Assembly (NCBI RefSeq): GCF_000147335.1
Contig: NC_014501.1
Span: 5,138,501 to 5,202,500, forward strand
Reading direction: 5' to 3'
Origin: Gloeothece verrucosa PCC 7822
Lineage (GTDB): Bacteria; Cyanobacteriota; Cyanobacteriia; Cyanobacteriales; Microcystaceae
DNA length: 64,000 bases
Shown: positions 9,097 through 17,107 of the stretch, in pieces
How positions within the stretch are numbered: position 1 is the stretch's first letter
Layout of the letters: each line of letters begins with the position of its first letter
The notes under the pieces: generated by a model
What the model was told of the DNA's origin: nothing
The model's input: only the letters and a program-made list of their open reading frames with translations
The model's database searches: none
Program-made: the position numbers and the translations under genes

Positions 9097-9939
9097 ATGT
9101 TAACAAGACGCTTCTTTGTAGTGGCAATTATTTTAATTTTAGGAGGATGTAAGCAAGTCAGTTCCCCGCCAGGTCAACTGAGCGTGGGAGTAGTCAGTTA
9201 TGGAGAAAGTGTGCGATCTGTAGAGCAATATGCTGAATTTAAGGATTATTTGGGACAAGAGCTTAAAAGCTTGATTGAATTGGAACCCACTTACAATGAA
9301 GTGCAAGCTATTGTTCAAATTGAGCGAAAAACCTGGGATATTGTGTTTGCCCCTCCTGGGTTAGCTGCGATCGCTATTTCCGAGTCTAAATATACCCCGG
9401 TTTTTCCTCTAGAAGGAACTCTAGAAACTCGCTCAGTGATTATTGTGCTTGAAGAGAGTCCGATGAAAAAATTAGCCGATTTAGCGGGAAAGACTCTTGC
9501 TTTAGGACAAATGGGTTCTGCGACTGGCTATTATTTACCTATTTTTAACTTATATGGACTCACTTTAGCTAAAATTAGCTTTGCTTCTACCCCGAAACGA
9601 GTTTTAGAGTTGATCAGCAATGGTGAAGTGAACGCCGGAGCGATGTCTTTAGCTGAGTTTAACCGCTATCGCCCCAGTTTTGCTAATACTCGCTTTCGCG
9701 TTCTCTTTACTGACTCTCACGAAGTGCCTAGCGGCGCGGTTTTAATCTCGCCTAACCTAACTCCTCAACAACAAGAACAAATTCGCGCGGCTTTAGCTGA
9801 TGTGTCTTCGGCCATCGCTTCTTCGTCCGGTTATATTCCTAATGCGGCTCCTCCTAATTATGACTATTTAATCCAAGTAGTAGGGCGTGTGCGGCAAATT
9901 TCTGAACGGGTGAAACAAGAACCAGCACCTTTGTATTAA
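9097..9939 (+). CDS. PhnD-like phosphate/phosphonate-type substrate-binding lipoprotein
   Basis: A 280-residue periplasmic binding protein. The start MLTRRFFVVAIILILGGCKQ is a lipoprotein signal with the acylated Cys at residue 18. The remainder has the PhnD/type 2 periplasmic fold pattern, including LADLAGKTLALGQMGSATGYYLP (about residues 125-147) and VNAGAMSLAEFNRY. No ABC permease or ATPase genes are beside it, so it may act as an orphan receptor, perhaps with the divergent heme/HAMP protein. Ligand is unknown. Its 3' end overlaps the opposing gene's 3' end by 4 bases. Confidence 0.8.
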   Translation: MLTRRFFVVAIILILGGCKQVSSPPGQLSVGVVSYGESVRSVEQYAEFKDYLGQELKSLIELEPTYNEVQAIVQIERKTWDIVFAPPGLAAIAISESKYTPVFPLEGTLETRSVIIVLEESPMKKLADLAGKTLALGQMGSATGYYLPIFNLYGLTLAKISFASTPKRVLELISNGEVNAGAMSLAEFNRYRPSFANTRFRVLFTDSHEVPSGAVLISPNLTPQQQEQIRAALADVSSAIASSSGYIPNAAPPNYDYLIQVVGRVRQISERVKQEPAPLY

Positions 9940-10445
9940 ATTTTGATCAATGGCAATAAATCGTACTCTTGACGTATTTCTAAAAGAGAGCGGTTAAGGA
10001 AAGATTCGTAATCTAGAAAAGGGTAATATTTTCTTCTAACACGGTTTTTAAACCAGATGGTTAACAATTCTGGTAGCAGTGGCGGTAATACCAACAAAAT
10101 TGAGCTATATAGCCCTAATAACCCGTATTGTTTGATTAAGTCATTATACATAATATCTATTGCTGGCTTGATTTTCGGGTCTTGATTGGTGCGTATATAA
10201 TCCCTAAACTTAAAATCGCTGGTCCAAAAAGTTAAGGGCAATAGTTTAAGTTCGTCATACATGGTCGTCTCACAACCGAGAACAACATGAGAGACATCGT
10301 GTGCCATTAAAATATGAGCAAATTCTTTTGGCAATTCTCTAACGTCAGTGATATGAGAATTTACCTGATAATACTCTTCTAATCCTTGCTGAAGAGTTTG
10401 GGTGCTATGTTTGTGGGTATAACAAGGCCGAAAACGTTGACCCAT
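9936..10445 (-). CDS. Coq4-like protein with HDxxHx11E metal motif
   Basis: A 169-residue protein of uncertain family. Residues 49-65 give HDVSHVVLGCETTMYDE, exactly the HDxxH-x11-E zinc-ligand motif (H49, D50, H53, E65) that defines the ubiquinone-biosynthesis protein Coq4. A hydrophobic stretch lies at about 111-130 (LLGLYSSILLVLPPLLPELL). Cyanobacteria make plastoquinone rather than ubiquinone, so a role in quinone metabolism is only inferred. It is convergent with the PhnD-like gene and divergent from the TetR gene. Confidence 0.6.
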   Translation of the reverse strand: MGQRFRPCYTHKHSTQTLQQGLEEYYQVNSHITDVRELPKEFAHILMAHDVSHVVLGCETTMYDELKLLPLTFWTSDFKFRDYIRTNQDPKIKPAIDIMYNDLIKQYGLLGLYSSILLVLPPLLPELLTIWFKNRVRRKYYPFLDYESFLNRSLLEIRQEYDLLPLIKI

Positions 10446-10494
10446 TGTTCTCTGTGTTTCGATACGCTAATGTTTCGTATTTATTATAACCCTC

Positions 10495-11076
10495 ATGAGT
10501 GATACCACAAAGAAAACACCAGGAAGACCTCGCAGCGTTCAATCTCATCAAGCGATGTTAGGAGCTACCTTGGAATTGTTAGGAGAAGTCGGCTTTGAAG
10601 CTATCAGTATCGAAGCTATTGCGGCTCGTGCTGGAGTAGGCAAAACCACGATTTATCGACGCTACAGCAGCAAAGAGGAATTAGTCGCTGACGCAATTGA
10701 AAGCATTAGACAAGATGTGGTCATTCCGGATACGGGAAGTTTTTGGAGCGATATTGATGAGCTTATTGAAAATGCGGCACAAATTAGTCTGAGTCCTTTA
10801 GGGCGGCAAACGGTTGCGATGATTATCAGCAGTGCTTCTAGTAATTCTCAGTTTGCCGAGATTTATTGGACGAAATATTTACAACCGAGGCGACAAGCTT
10901 TTGCGGTTGTCATTGAGCGAGCTAAGGCAAGAAATGAAATTCAGGCTGATGTAGATTCGGGGTTGGTGTTTGATGTTATGAGTGGGATTATGCTTTATGC
11001 TCTTATTTTTCCGCCTACTACTGAATCTTGGTCACAATATGTCCGACGTGCTTTACATTTGTTGTTTAAAGGTTAA
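10495..11076 (+). CDS. TetR/AcrR family transcriptional regulator
   Basis: A 193-residue one-component repressor type. The N-terminal helix-turn-helix (about residues 15-60) contains FEAISIEAIAARAGVGKTTI followed by YRRYSSKEELV, a canonical TetR recognition region. The C-terminal ligand domain resembles the TetR_C type with PLGRQTVAMIISSASSNSQF. It lies 49 bases from the divergent Coq4-like gene and upstream of the DUF6803 membrane gene, either of which could be its target. Confidence 0.9.
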   Translation: MSDTTKKTPGRPRSVQSHQAMLGATLELLGEVGFEAISIEAIAARAGVGKTTIYRRYSSKEELVADAIESIRQDVVIPDTGSFWSDIDELIENAAQISLSPLGRQTVAMIISSASSNSQFAEIYWTKYLQPRRQAFAVVIERAKARNEIQADVDSGLVFDVMSGIMLYALIFPPTTESWSQYVRRALHLLFKG

Positions 11077-11261
11077 TTTTTAGCTATTCTGTGGCTCTTG
11101 GGTATGAGATTTTTGAAAATTTCATCCTAATTTCATTTTTAAAATTTATTCTAAGAATATAGAGCCTCAGTTTTTCAGAGATTATATTAGGCGGCTTTTA
11201 AAAGTATTATTTTTTGTTTAGCGCATAGACGCAAAAGTTTATTACTTATCAGGAGTGATTG

Positions 11262-11750
11262 ATGATGGAAATGACTCATTATATGCAGTTGTTGGCAGAT
11301 AATCAGCCTTGGAATCTTCTAATTTTTATGGCTATTCCGGTGATTTTGGCGGAAACAATTGCTGTTTCTGAATTGTATATTTTATTTACTCGCGACCTTA
11401 AAGGTCGTGTTAGGGCTATCAATAAAATTGCGGGTATTACGGTGGGGTTTTATTTTTTAATTGTTTTTTTCTATTTGCTATTTAAGGCAGTTATTCCCAT
11501 TACGTTAGCGGGAGAATGGCGCACAATTATTGATGTGATTGCTGTAGGTTTTTATTTGTTAGGGGTTGTTCCTTTATTCGGGATTAGTTTACTTGAGTTA
11601 GGATTAATTCCCAACTTAAAAAAAGAAGAATCGAAGTTACAACTTCATGCAACTTTTGTGGCTATATTTTTAATTGTGGCTCATATTGCCATGATTTTTG
11701 GTATGCTTAGTCCTGCGCTTTTGGGGGGTCATTCTTCTATGCCGATGTGA
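11262..11750 (+). CDS. DUF6803-like integral membrane protein
   Basis: A 162-residue hydrophobic protein with four or five predicted helices (about 18-40, 54-75, 87-109 and 129-150). Short loops contain charged residues, and the end GGHSSMPM carries His and Met that could bind metal. I associate it with the DUF6803 membrane family; no activity is known to me. Start ATGs at 11262 and 11265 follow AGGAG (11251-11255) by 6 and 9 bases. It lies 185 bases downstream of the TetR gene. Confidence 0.6.
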   Translation: MMEMTHYMQLLADNQPWNLLIFMAIPVILAETIAVSELYILFTRDLKGRVRAINKIAGITVGFYFLIVFFYLLFKAVIPITLAGEWRTIIDVIAVGFYLLGVVPLFGISLLELGLIPNLKKEESKLQLHATFVAIFLIVAHIAMIFGMLSPALLGGHSSMPM

Positions 11751-11768
11751 GCATCATCAAATCCTAGT

Positions 11769-12818
11769 TTAGTCGTTGCTATTACTTAACCAGTTTTGTT
11801 GGTGTAGGCGTTCCCAAGCTTTACGAAGATGATTCGGTTTAAAGATGTTACGTTTGCGTTCACTCCACTGCTGTACTCTACAAATAGCGCATTCTGGATC
11901 TATGGCGGCTTGAGTATCTTCTTGGATTGCTACCCAGTGAACTGTTGCTAACATCTCCATTCCGTAGGGAGTTTCAAAGCCAAATATAAGATTACTAACT
12001 CTTTCGAGCCGGATATTAGCATCGGGATCTTGTTCTAAAAACTGGTGTGCTGCTTCACTTCCTTCAGGTAAAACATACATTTGAGACTTTTGACTTCTAT
12101 CTCCATAACCCCTAATATAATGCCCATCTAAACGTTGCAAAACATGGTTTAGGTTATCGGCATAAGGTCCAAATTGATCTTTAACGTACCGCAGTTTTAA
12201 AGGTTCTCCGGCTTCTTGGAGAAAATAGGCAAGTTTTTGAATTTCTAATTTAGTCAGGCTATAACCAGGAATGTTGTAGAGTTCTAACAATCGAATCAAT
12301 AAAGCACGAGCGCGAGTCATCTCAGGTTTAGCAGTATTGACTTGCATTTTATCAGATACAGGAGTGCCTATTGGTTCAAAAATAATGACTTTTACCTCTG
12401 GTAGTTGGGCAAAAGCACCGACAATCATCGGTTTAACCTCAGCCCAATCTAACCCACCATTACCACAACCAAGAGGAGGAACGGCGATAGATTTGATCTC
12501 AAGTTGTTTGACTTCTTCTATTAAAGCTTTTAATCCAGTTTCAATGTCTTCTAGTTTAGATTTTCCTCGCCAGTGGGTTTTTGTGGGAAAATTAATAATA
12601 TATTTAGGGTTAAATAAGCTATTAGCAACAAAAATAAACATCTGCCCCGGTTTGACTTGTTGAGCATCACAGGCTTTTTTGTAAGCGCGGAAGTTTTCAG
12701 GATATGCCTGTTTAAATTGCAAGGCAATTCCTTTACCCATAACACCAACTGTATTAACGGTGTTAACGAGAGCTTCTGTATCCGCTTCTAGTAAGTTGCC
12801 TTGCTTGAATTCAATCAT
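11769..12818 (-). CDS. darG: DarG antitoxin: macrodomain ADP-ribosyl-DNA glycohydrolase
   Basis: DarG removes ADP-ribose from thymidine in DNA and also neutralises DarT by binding. The 349-residue protein has an N-terminal macrodomain (about 1-155) with the ligand loops VNTVNTVGVMGKGIALQFK (residues 18-36) and PPLGCGNGGLDW, and a C-terminal helical region (about 170-349) of the kind found in full-length DarG. The start ATG lies 46 bases downstream of the darT stop on the same strand, the standard toxin-antitoxin pair layout. Confidence 0.92.
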   Translation of the reverse strand: MIEFKQGNLLEADTEALVNTVNTVGVMGKGIALQFKQAYPENFRAYKKACDAQQVKPGQMFIFVANSLFNPKYIINFPTKTHWRGKSKLEDIETGLKALIEEVKQLEIKSIAVPPLGCGNGGLDWAEVKPMIVGAFAQLPEVKVIIFEPIGTPVSDKMQVNTAKPEMTRARALLIRLLELYNIPGYSLTKLEIQKLAYFLQEAGEPLKLRYVKDQFGPYADNLNHVLQRLDGHYIRGYGDRSQKSQMYVLPEGSEAAHQFLEQDPDANIRLERVSNLIFGFETPYGMEMLATVHWVAIQEDTQAAIDPECAICRVQQWSERKRNIFKPNHLRKAWERLHQQNWLSNSND

Positions 12819-12864
12819 TTGACTGGTTTAAGTACATATATACTATATTATAAGACTAATTCGA

Positions 12865-13497
12865 TTAATAGTACCAATTAGGATAAACCCTAACAGGAGT
12901 CAAGTCACTAAAATTTTTTAGGATGTTTTGAACCCGTAGCTGTATCGTGGAGTTAATTACACCTATTTCTGTGATTAGATCCCAAGGGCAACGCTCATAA
13001 ACCAAAAATTCTGCTTGTCTGCGCCATTTACGGTCTGGATAATCTTCTGTATCAAACCAGTATTTAGATTTCATCAGTTCCCAATCAATGACGAAATCTA
13101 AAGCATTAAGGTCATCATAAAAATCCGAATAATCCATAATAGCATGACCATCGGTAAAGACAAAAGCATTTTCCTCTTCAAAAAAAGGGGCTTCAATATC
13201 AGTAACTAAATGAATAATTGAGTCTTGCCCATCTTGGTATCCTCTAACATTACCTGTATGAATTGCATAAAGCATAGGAGAACGAGGAGCAAAATAGAAG
13301 GGAACATAATCATGTAATGTTCCACCGGCTCCACATGGGAGACGCTTTCTAGCTCTTCTATCTTGAATTTGTTCGTGGGCAATGTCAGTATAATTAATTT
13401 GTTGTTGTCTGAGCCTACTATTAGCAATTAATCCCCCTGCACGGAGAATAGAGGCTAAATTATTAAGATGGGTTATGTGATAGATAGAAGGCGGCAT
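12865..13497 (-). CDS. darT: DarT toxin: DNA ADP-ribosyltransferase
   Basis: DarT transfers ADP-ribose from NAD to single-stranded DNA and acts as a toxin and anti-phage effector. The 210-residue protein is of standard length. It shows the NAD-pocket YHITH near the start (H8), the Arg-rich DIAHEQIQDRRARKRLP segment (about residues 38-54), GTLHDYVPFYFAPRSPMLY and the catalytic Glu in RRQAEFLV (E163). No catalytic residue appears lost, so it is probably active. It lies 19 bases downstream of hflX, so it may be cotranscribed with hflX or use a promoter inside that gene. Confidence 0.93.
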   Translation of the reverse strand: MPPSIYHITHLNNLASILRAGGLIANSRLRQQQINYTDIAHEQIQDRRARKRLPCGAGGTLHDYVPFYFAPRSPMLYAIHTGNVRGYQDGQDSIIHLVTDIEAPFFEEENAFVFTDGHAIMDYSDFYDDLNALDFVIDWELMKSKYWFDTEDYPDRKWRRQAEFLVYERCPWDLITEIGVINSTIQLRVQNILKNFSDLTPVRVYPNWYY

Positions 13498-13516
13498 AAA
13501 TTAGCATCATTAAATC

Positions 13517-15214
13517 CTATATTGTAACTTTCACTAAACTCGCTAACTTTTGCTTTAACGTTTCCAACCCAAACCCTTGACCAGCAGAAATAAACACCGC
13601 TTGAGGATATTTCTCCTTAGCGAGGTCTAACACTTCTATTTCCACCTGATCGATCTTATTAAAGGCGATCAGCGCAGGACCCGGAGTCATAGACATTTCT
13701 GATAAAATCGTGCTTACCGATTGAATCTGACTTTCCCAAGCCGCATGAGAGATATCTACCATATGTAATAAAGCATCCGCTTCTGTCACCTCTTCGAGAG
13801 TAGCGCGAAAAGCATCCACCAGAGACGGCGGTAACTCATGAATAAATCCCACCGTATCGGTTAATAAAATTGTTTCTGTTGTACCCGTATCTGGGTCTAA
13901 AATCGCTAAACGCCGCGTCGTGGGGTCTAGAGTCGCAAAAAGTTGATCGGCGGTGTAAACCTCTGCACTGGTAAGCGCATTCAGCAGAGTAGACTTACCC
14001 GCATTAGTATAGCCGACAATCGCCACTGAGGGCACATCTTGCTTTTGTCGCTGCTTGCGTAAGCGGGAACGGTGGGCCTGTAATTCATTCACTTGCTGTT
14101 GTAGCCGCGCAATACGCCGCCCGATGGCCCGGCGTTCGGTTTCTAACTTGGTTTCCCCAGGGCCTCGGGTTCCGATACCTCCCCCTAACCGAGACATGGC
14201 CTGACCTCTTCCGGTTAAGCGAGGTAAGGTATATTCTAATTGAGCCAATTCTACCTGTAATTTACCTGCTTGTGATTGAGCGCGTTGAGCGAATATATCT
14301 AAGATAACTTCAGTGCGATCCACTACTCGCACCCCAAATTGATTTTCTAAATTCCGCACTTGCGCCGGCGAGAGATCTCGGTCAAATACCACCAAATTCG
14401 CCCCTAATGTTTGAACCTGTAGGGCAATTTCTTCAACTTTTCCTGAACCTATTACCGTTTGAGGATGAGGACGAGGACGTTTTTGACGGGTTGTCTGTAA
14501 CACTTCGCCGCCAGCAGTATCCACCAGCCGCGCAATTTCTAGTAACCCATCTTCAAATTGTTGATCACTTTTGTCTTCGGTCATCAACCCAACTATTAAC
14601 ACCCGGTCATGATCAATATCAACCTGTTGGGCGATAAATTCCCGTTCAAATTCTGCCTCGAGTCCCTCGACTAATTCTAAAAAGTCCTGTTGACTGAGGT
14701 CATCTAAACTTAAGGGTTCTGAAACGGTCCAATAGGGTTGATCATCGTTGTGGGTTTCGCTTTGCGGTAAGAGATGGGCGATGTATGCTTCTTTGACATA
14801 CCCAGTCGCGCCGCCTCCCCGTCTAACCATACCCATTCCACTGAGGGTTAAGACCACTAAAGCATCTAATCTTTGCCGCACCATTGCGGTTAAACTAGAT
14901 TCTTTCGGGGGAACCGGTTCTAATTTGGTGGCAATACAGCGAATGCCGCTTAAACGTTCTGCCCCATAACGAGGAAGTTCTAGCGGCGGTATTTGGGTTT
15001 GTCTGGGGGTTCCTACCCCAACTCGGATCACCTGTCCGCGACGGTTAATATAGGCGCAAACCGGTTGATTTATGTCGGTACTGATGGCAGCTAAGCGTTG
15101 GGCAAATTCACCCGTCGTTAAGCGATCGCCAGGTAAGCGTTGATGATACAGCCTTTGTAGCTGCTTAATTTGACTGGCTTTTAAACCCTGTGGGTTTCCG
15201 TAGATAGTATCTAT
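13517..15214 (-). CDS. hflX: GTPase HflX, apparently with a non-standard ATA start
   Basis: HflX is a translational GTPase that splits stalled ribosomes under stress. The glycine-rich HflX domain (RLGGGIGTRGPGETKLE) and the G domain with G1 GYTNAGKST, G3 DTVGF and G4 NKID are intact. The first standard start in frame is a GTG at 15031, but the frame stays open 61 codons further upstream and encodes sequence such as YGNPQGLKASQIKQLQRLYH that looks like the normal cyanobacterial HflX N-terminus. At the position where an initiator is expected (15214-15212) the codon is ATA (ATA-GAT-ACT-ATC). The full form would be 565 residues; the GTG form 504. There is no ATG, GTG or TTG between the upstream stop and 15031. 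Confidence 0.85.
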   Translation of the reverse strand: MDTIYGNPQGLKASQIKQLQRLYHQRLPGDRLTTGEFAQRLAAISTDINQPVCAYINRRGQVIRVGVGTPRQTQIPPLELPRYGAERLSGIRCIATKLEPVPPKESSLTAMVRQRLDALVVLTLSGMGMVRRGGGATGYVKEAYIAHLLPQSETHNDDQPYWTVSEPLSLDDLSQQDFLELVEGLEAEFEREFIAQQVDIDHDRVLIVGLMTEDKSDQQFEDGLLEIARLVDTAGGEVLQTTRQKRPRPHPQTVIGSGKVEEIALQVQTLGANLVVFDRDLSPAQVRNLENQFGVRVVDRTEVILDIFAQRAQSQAGKLQVELAQLEYTLPRLTGRGQAMSRLGGGIGTRGPGETKLETERRAIGRRIARLQQQVNELQAHRSRLRKQRQKQDVPSVAIVGYTNAGKSTLLNALTSAEVYTADQLFATLDPTTRRLAILDPDTGTTETILLTDTVGFIHELPPSLVDAFRATLEEVTEADALLHMVDISHAAWESQIQSVSTILSEMSMTPGPALIAFNKIDQVEIEVLDLAKEKYPQAVFISAGQGFGLETLKQKLASLVKVTI

Positions 15215-15311
15215 AGGCTTTTCTTAGAAATAAAGGTTTGTGGATCTATTGTAGCGAGTTCGTTAAAAATCAGAGGAAAGAGTCAGGCGGAAAATTGATA
15301 TTGTATGTACA

Positions 15312-15722
15312 ATGTCAGATAATAAAGGGATAAAAACAATCCGATGGAGCCAAGAAAAAAATAGGCAGCTTCAACGAGAGCGGGGAGTAACGTTTGAAAT
15401 GGTACTGGCGGCAATAGAACGAGGAGATGTCCTTGACGATCTCGTACATCCTAATCTTGGTAAATATCCTAATCAACGAATGATGGTTGTGAGAATTAGC
15501 AACTATGCTTTTTTAGTACCCTATATCGATTCGTCCTCAGAACTATAGCAATATCAAAATATATTAGGACACTTTTAAAAGTTTAGATTGTCATTCCGAG
15601 GTAACGAGGAATCTCTTATGATGTCCGCGCCATAAAGGCGTAGTGCTATATTTTTACAAACTATTATTCCGTCAAGAAAAGCAACTCAAAAGTATCTAGG
15701 AGGCCAAAAGAGCGATGACTAA
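15312..15722 (+). pseudogene. BrnT-like toxin gene split by a 105-bp insertion
   Basis: The 5' part (15312-15542) encodes 77 residues of a small BrnT/DUF4258-like toxin ending VVRISNYAFLVPYIDSSSE, then a TAG at 15546 inside inserted DNA. The same frame resumes at 15648 with IFLQTIIPSRKATQKYLGG and ends at TAA 15720-15722, the usual C-terminus of these proteins. Removing 15543-15647 (105 bases) restores one continuous protein of about 101 residues. The restored stop overlaps the antitoxin ATG (15715) by 8 bases, as in an intact pair. The toxin is therefore very likely inactive unless the N-terminal fragment works alone. Confidence 0.82.
15543..15650. mobile_element. MITE-like insertion with TATAGCA/TGCTATA ends
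   Basis: About 105 bases of non-coding DNA interrupt the toxin gene. The ends are short inverted repeats, TATAGCA (15544-15550) and TGCTATA (15644-15650), and the interior has ATTCCGAGGTAACGAGGAAT, a partly self-complementary block of a type common in dispersed bacterial repeats. It carries no transposase, so it would be a non-autonomous element mobilised in trans. The element ends resemble the TATAGC ends of the larger element at 59405-59523. Confidence 0.65.
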
Positions 15723-15981
15723 GCTTAATCAAGAAGAACAAGAAATTTTTGACTCCTATGAAAATGATGAGTGGAATTCTGTGAAAACGTCAGAGAGAAT
15801 AACTCAGTTACAGTCTTATGCAAAAGCTACCCTTGCTAAAGATAAGAACATAACTTTGAGGTTGTCTTCCCTCGATTTGGAAGCGCTTCAAGCTAAAGCC
15901 ATAGAGGAAGGCATACCCTATCAAACACTAATCTCTAGCATCTTACATAAATATGTCACGGGTCAGCTAATTGATAATTGA
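15715..15981 (+). CDS. Antitoxin partner of the split toxin (BrnA/CopG-like)
   Basis: An 88-residue protein. The N-terminal part is acidic (EEQEIFDSYENDEWNSVK) and would bind the toxin; the C-terminal part (about 48-85) has the ribbon-helix-helix-like NITLRLSSLDLEALQAKAIEEG and PYQTLISSILHKYVTGQL. This is the usual antitoxin architecture of the cyanobacterial BrnT-like pairs. It appears intact although its toxin gene is interrupted, so it is probably an orphan antitoxin that may still repress its own promoter or act on related toxins. Confidence 0.85.
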   Translation: MTKLNQEEQEIFDSYENDEWNSVKTSERITQLQSYAKATLAKDKNITLRLSSLDLEALQAKAIEEGIPYQTLISSILHKYVTGQLIDN

Positions 15982-16136
15982 ACATTTAGGTTAATTAGGA
16001 ACATAATATTTAATTAAATCATAAGTCTTTTGAATAATTGATAATTCTTTCATTGCCTTTAAAGCCCCCCTTATTAAGGCAGGGCTGTTTCATGTTTATA
16101 AATTCCCTGACCCTGAAGGGACTTGCTCTACGGACT

Positions 16137-16156
16137 AAGCCTGCCTACGCAGGCTT
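16137..16156. repeat. REP-type palindrome (AAGCCTGCCTACGCAGGCTT)
   Basis: A 20-base perfect-type inverted repeat. The same core occurs at 38262-38281. It extends into the 3' end of the MoxR-like gene on the minus strand and provides that gene's last codons (Lys-Pro-Ala) and its TAG stop. A GC-rich accompanying segment (CCTGACCCTGAAGGGACTTGCTCTACGGAC-like, 16108-16136) resembles sequence next to the copy at 38 kb. Confidence 0.75.
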
Positions 16157-17107
16157 CAATATTAAATATTTATTAATAATAAAAAATTTAGCCCGTTCTT
16201 CGAGGCTTTTTAGTAAGGCTTCTGCACAAGGAATTTTATCATTATCCAATATTGATTCAAATTCTTTAGGATTATGGCACATTAAATGAACCCAATCAAT
16301 CCATTCACTGGTACTAATGACTTTGGTAGATGTTCTCTCATCAATATCTGCTTCCATTTTCTCTCTTAATTCTAGAAATTTATTGACGGCTTTTTCTAAT
16401 AAGTTGGGCTTGAGAACTTTTTTATATTGGGGAAAACGAGCAATAACAATTTCTTTCAATCGGTCTGATGAGGGACATTTTACTGAATAATAAAGACAGC
16501 GCCGCAAAAAAGCATCTGATAATTTTTTCTGGGAATTACTGGTAATAAAAATAATTGGGTTTGAGCCTTCACTTACAGATACTTCTTCTTTTGTTTCAGG
16601 GATATAAAACTTTTTGGTATCATCTAAGACATCTAATAAATCATTGGGAAAATCTACGTCTGCTTTGTCAATTTCATCAATTAGGATAACCATTGGCTTG
16701 CCACAGGTAAACGCTTCTCCTAATACGCCGTACTTGCGATAGGTTTCAATCTGTTTAATAGTTTCTGGGGTGATTTCAGAAATTTGTCCTGTGGCGGCTA
16801 ATTGAGCATCTCTAAGCCGCCCAATAGTATCAAAAGTATAGAGTAAATCAATGGCTTTGCTTGTAGATTTAACCGAGTAGGCTTTATAATCTAATTTTAA
16901 TTCATAAGCAACTGCACGAGCTAATTGAGTTTTGCCGCCACCGGGTTCACCTTCTAGTAAAAGAGGACGTTTTAAGAACATAGCATAATTAACGGCTTTA
17001 ATGAGGTCATCATCGGGAAAATAAGGATAGATAATTTCACCTTCTTTAGGGTATCTTTCTTCTACTGAATGTTTTTTAGTCCCTGTATATTTTAGATTTT
17101 CTGCCAT
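16145..17107 (-). CDS. MoxR-type AAA+ ATPase of a conflict-system module
   Basis: A 320-residue AAA+ protein of the MoxR/AAA_5 type. Walker A is EGEPGGGKTQLA (residues 52-63), Walker B is MVILIDEIDKAD, sensor 1 is IFITSNSQKKLSDAFLRRC with an Arg-rich pair. MoxR proteins remodel or activate partners, often with vWA proteins, but no vWA gene is present here. Its start overlaps the end of the upstream iSTAND reading frame by 16 bases, so the genes are translationally coupled. The last three residues and the stop come from a REP palindrome, so the natural C-terminus may have been altered. Confidence 0.85.
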   Translation of the reverse strand: MAENLKYTGTKKHSVEERYPKEGEIIYPYFPDDDLIKAVNYAMFLKRPLLLEGEPGGGKTQLARAVAYELKLDYKAYSVKSTSKAIDLLYTFDTIGRLRDAQLAATGQISEITPETIKQIETYRKYGVLGEAFTCGKPMVILIDEIDKADVDFPNDLLDVLDDTKKFYIPETKEEVSVSEGSNPIIFITSNSQKKLSDAFLRRCLYYSVKCPSSDRLKEIVIARFPQYKKVLKPNLLEKAVNKFLELREKMEADIDERTSTKVISTSEWIDWVHLMCHNPKEFESILDNDKIPCAEALLKSLEERAKFFIINKYLILKPA

